Part shown: positions 62,001-64,000 of the stretch, in pieces
Layout: each line of letters begins with the position of its first letter
Position numbering within the stretch: the stretch's first letter is position 1
DNA from: Lomentospora prolificans
Taxonomy: Eukaryota > Ascomycota > Sordariomycetes > Microascales > Microascaceae
Reading direction: 5' to 3'
NCBI GenBank assembly: GCA_029532625.1
Contig: JARFXM010000009.1
Coordinates: 3,162,001-3,226,000, forward strand
DNA: 64,000 nucleotides
Position numbers and translations under genes: made by a program
The notes under the pieces: generated by a model
Database searches by the model: none
What the model was told of the DNA's origin: nothing
What the model saw: the letters and a program-made list of their open reading frames with translations, nothing else

Positions 62001-64000
62001 CTTCTTCACACACTTGAGGTGTAGCATCCACCAGAATAGCAACTTTGACGTGACCTTGGCGCACTCACGAGGCTTAAAGCGAATTAGAACACCATTAGGA
62101 ATCACCGAGGGTCGGGCTTCGGTAGGCCTGCCTAGTAGAGGATGATAAAGCCCATTTAGGTCTCACCATATAGGTTTGGTCTAATCTGGGGCGTGTTTGT
62201 TAACACACCATCCTCTTAAATACGTCTGCACCTGTTCCAATATGCTAAGAGCGCTCGCCGGGTGTGTTTTGCAGGGGGATGTGAACGAGAAAGCAACCCT
62301 TACCCTCACGTCGACGTATAGTTGTTAGCGGCTCTTCTTCGTACCCTCCATGACTACGCATTGGCGCTCGAGTGGGCCCAGCTTTGCTGGCTTCCCCGCC
62401 CGACCTTCACTGAGAGACAAGCGACGGAAAACTGTCAGCTCGACGCCCGAGGTCGCCGACGGCACGGATTATATGGTCACCCCTCCCGGCCTCACCAGTC
62501 CAAATTTGCGCCGCCGCTGAGGTCTACGTAATTGAAGGAGATGCCAAATTGGCGGGCGCTATTTCTGCTCAAACGTGGATCAGAGTGCACCAACCTCTTG
62601 CAACGATTGCCACACTCACACGGCTCTATTCCATCGCCCATACGAAGTACTGAACAAATTAGTGCCGTTTCTCGCTTTGCGCTGGCGGCTATCAATCAAA
62701 GGTTAACCAGGGGTTCAAGGAGAGCTCGGGCCACTGGCTGGTTAGGCCCTGTCCGGGCTTCCGGCCATCGGGCCATCGAAAGCATGCGTCCCCTGCCTTT
62801 TTAACGGGGGCAGGGAAGGGGGCAACAAGGAATAGCTCGGTATGCAATTCATTGAGCTGATAACAGGTTGTAAGGGTTGAAGATTGATGCTTGGTTCTGG
62901 GGACGCAAGCAGAGGGGTAAGTGGGACTTGACTGCGGCTCCAGGCATAGCACGGTTCCATGGGACCATCACCGGGGAAGGGAGGTAAGAGGGGCATCATC
63001 ACTAATTCAAAGCTATGACCATTGATTCTGATTCCTCCATGATGCAAGGAGCCGGTGAACGGACCGAGGCGCGCCTTCCGTCGATTTAGTGCATCCAAAC
63101 CTTCACGAGCCCACTGGAAGTGGTCAATGCTTTTGTATAGCTCGTTCACCCTAAACCCTTATTCAAACACGTGGTCAGTCCGAGGGCTACTCAATAAGAA
63201 ACATTCCCTTTTAGGAGCAAGATCCCCCTTCAAAGACCGACCCGAGATTCAGTGGGAATGGAATGATCACTGCTTCGTCAGGGTTGGGTCCTATCGTGCA
63301 CTACTTGAATGTGACATGGCGGCTGAACAAGTAACCCTATCTGGAGTCTGGGCGATCCTTGCCCCTTGCGTCAAAGCCCTGCCTCGGCTTGGTGCAGGGA
63401 CGGACAACAGCCCTGCTTGCATTGAAAGATCTTGGGAATTTCGGTACGATGTCGATGCGAGTGACCCAGACACCGGGGTAGGGAAATTCCGTGTACACTC
63501 ACAGCCTTAGGCATGCGAAAAACGTGGGCATGGAGTTGGCCTACTCTAGACGGCACCATAGGATGGACACCTCGAATCAATGGAATGGAGGGCAACAAGG
63601 AAGGGAAAAGGCGGATGCGGGACGGTTTGTTAGATAATTGACTCGCTTTTTCTTTTTTCTTTGTCGGTTGGTGGGGGCCTACTGGCTACGGACTGTTTGT
63701 ATCTCTCCTGGGTCGGGGCGCGGGTCGACGAACATCATAGATGCAGAGTGTTCAAGAGCGGCCAGCAAGGCAGTCAGTCTTGCCCTCCTCGCCCCCAAAC
63801 AGGGACGGGACAAACACTCGTATCGAGGATAAATTTTCCTTGGAAATGCGCCCTCGTGACTTTCGAGACCAATAACATGGAATTCTTCACCTATATTCAC
63901 TTATTTGCGGACTATTCCACGGCAATTTTGCTTGGGCCCATAACCCCATCTAGTCCAAGCCCCAAACTACGCGCAAGCTGGAATTTCCAGCGCAATTCCT
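59038..64000. other. Gene-poor right end of the window
   Basis: Five kilobases with no gene I can support. The first few hundred bases should contain the 3' UTR of the mini-protein gene. A pyrimidine-rich tract lies at about 61920-62010, a possible promoter leader, but no convincing start follows. An open frame beginning with the ATG at 60926 is followed by a donor-like GTAAGC, but no joined frame resembles a known family. Confidence 0.45.

Noticed and set aside
1..64000. CRISPR arrays, bacterial-type defence systems or a secondary-metabolite cluster
   Set aside because: No spaced direct repeats, no Cas-like genes, and no PKS, NRPS or terpene synthase core gene; the window is fungal.

Overview
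This window is nuclear DNA from a filamentous ascomycete (Pezizomycotina, most likely a Sordariomycete). Genes carry several short introns of about 50-180 bp with GTATGT/GTAAGT-type donors, CTAAC-type branch sites and YAG acceptors. The gene set is also typical: Crz1, alternative oxidase, a PTH11/SAT4-like rhodopsin-fold membrane protein, CFEM protein, GH5 mannanase, an Fus c 3/Esc1-like bHLH factor and a mitochondrial P5C dehydrogenase. There is no bacterial operon structure, and I found no convincing tRNA, rRNA or CRISPR.

Layout. 1.2-3.4 kb (-): Crz1 calcineurin-responsive zinc-finger factor, with a one-base frame break in a homopolymer. 7.3-8.5 kb (-): mitochondrial alternative oxidase. 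11.0-12.4 kb (+): seven-helix rhodopsin-like membrane protein. 13.4-13.6 kb (+): decayed Tc1/mariner transposase tail. 15.2-16.4 kb (+): eIF3j/HCR1. 17.0-18.4 kb (-): secreted GH5 mannanase-like enzyme. 19.6-21.0 kb (+): PER1 GPI-lipid remodelling factor. 21.4-22.3 kb (-): fungal protein of unknown function with a C-terminal membrane segment. 24.1-25.5 kb (-): bHLH transcription factor. 28.2-30.1 kb (-): P5C dehydrogenase. 30.9-33.9 kb (-): nine-exon PhoD-like phosphatase. 37.5-43.5 kb (+): eight-exon, about 1833-aa ankyrin protein whose N-terminus resembles a nucleotidyltransferase fold. 45.5-45.9 kb (+): frame-disrupted small secreted cysteine-containing protein. 46.8-47.5 kb (+): CFEM GPI-anchored protein. 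52.3-53.0 kb (-): a possible decayed spliced gene. 58.9-59.0 kb (+): a 54-aa cysteine/histidine-rich mini-protein behind a TATA box and an ATG-free leader.

The genes do not form an evident pathway or secondary-metabolite cluster. They are mostly housekeeping or stress genes (calcium signalling, respiration bypass, proline catabolism, translation initiation, GPI processing) mixed with secreted and surface proteins. The left and middle parts have ordinary gene density. The right 16 kb is almost empty of recognisable genes and rich in simple repeats. The most notable items are the NTase-like/ankyrin fusion protein, the unlisted 54-aa mini-protein, and three frame or stop anomalies (Crz1, the small secreted protein, and the 21.4-22.3 kb gene). 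Those anomalies are either consensus errors near homopolymers or real inactivating changes.
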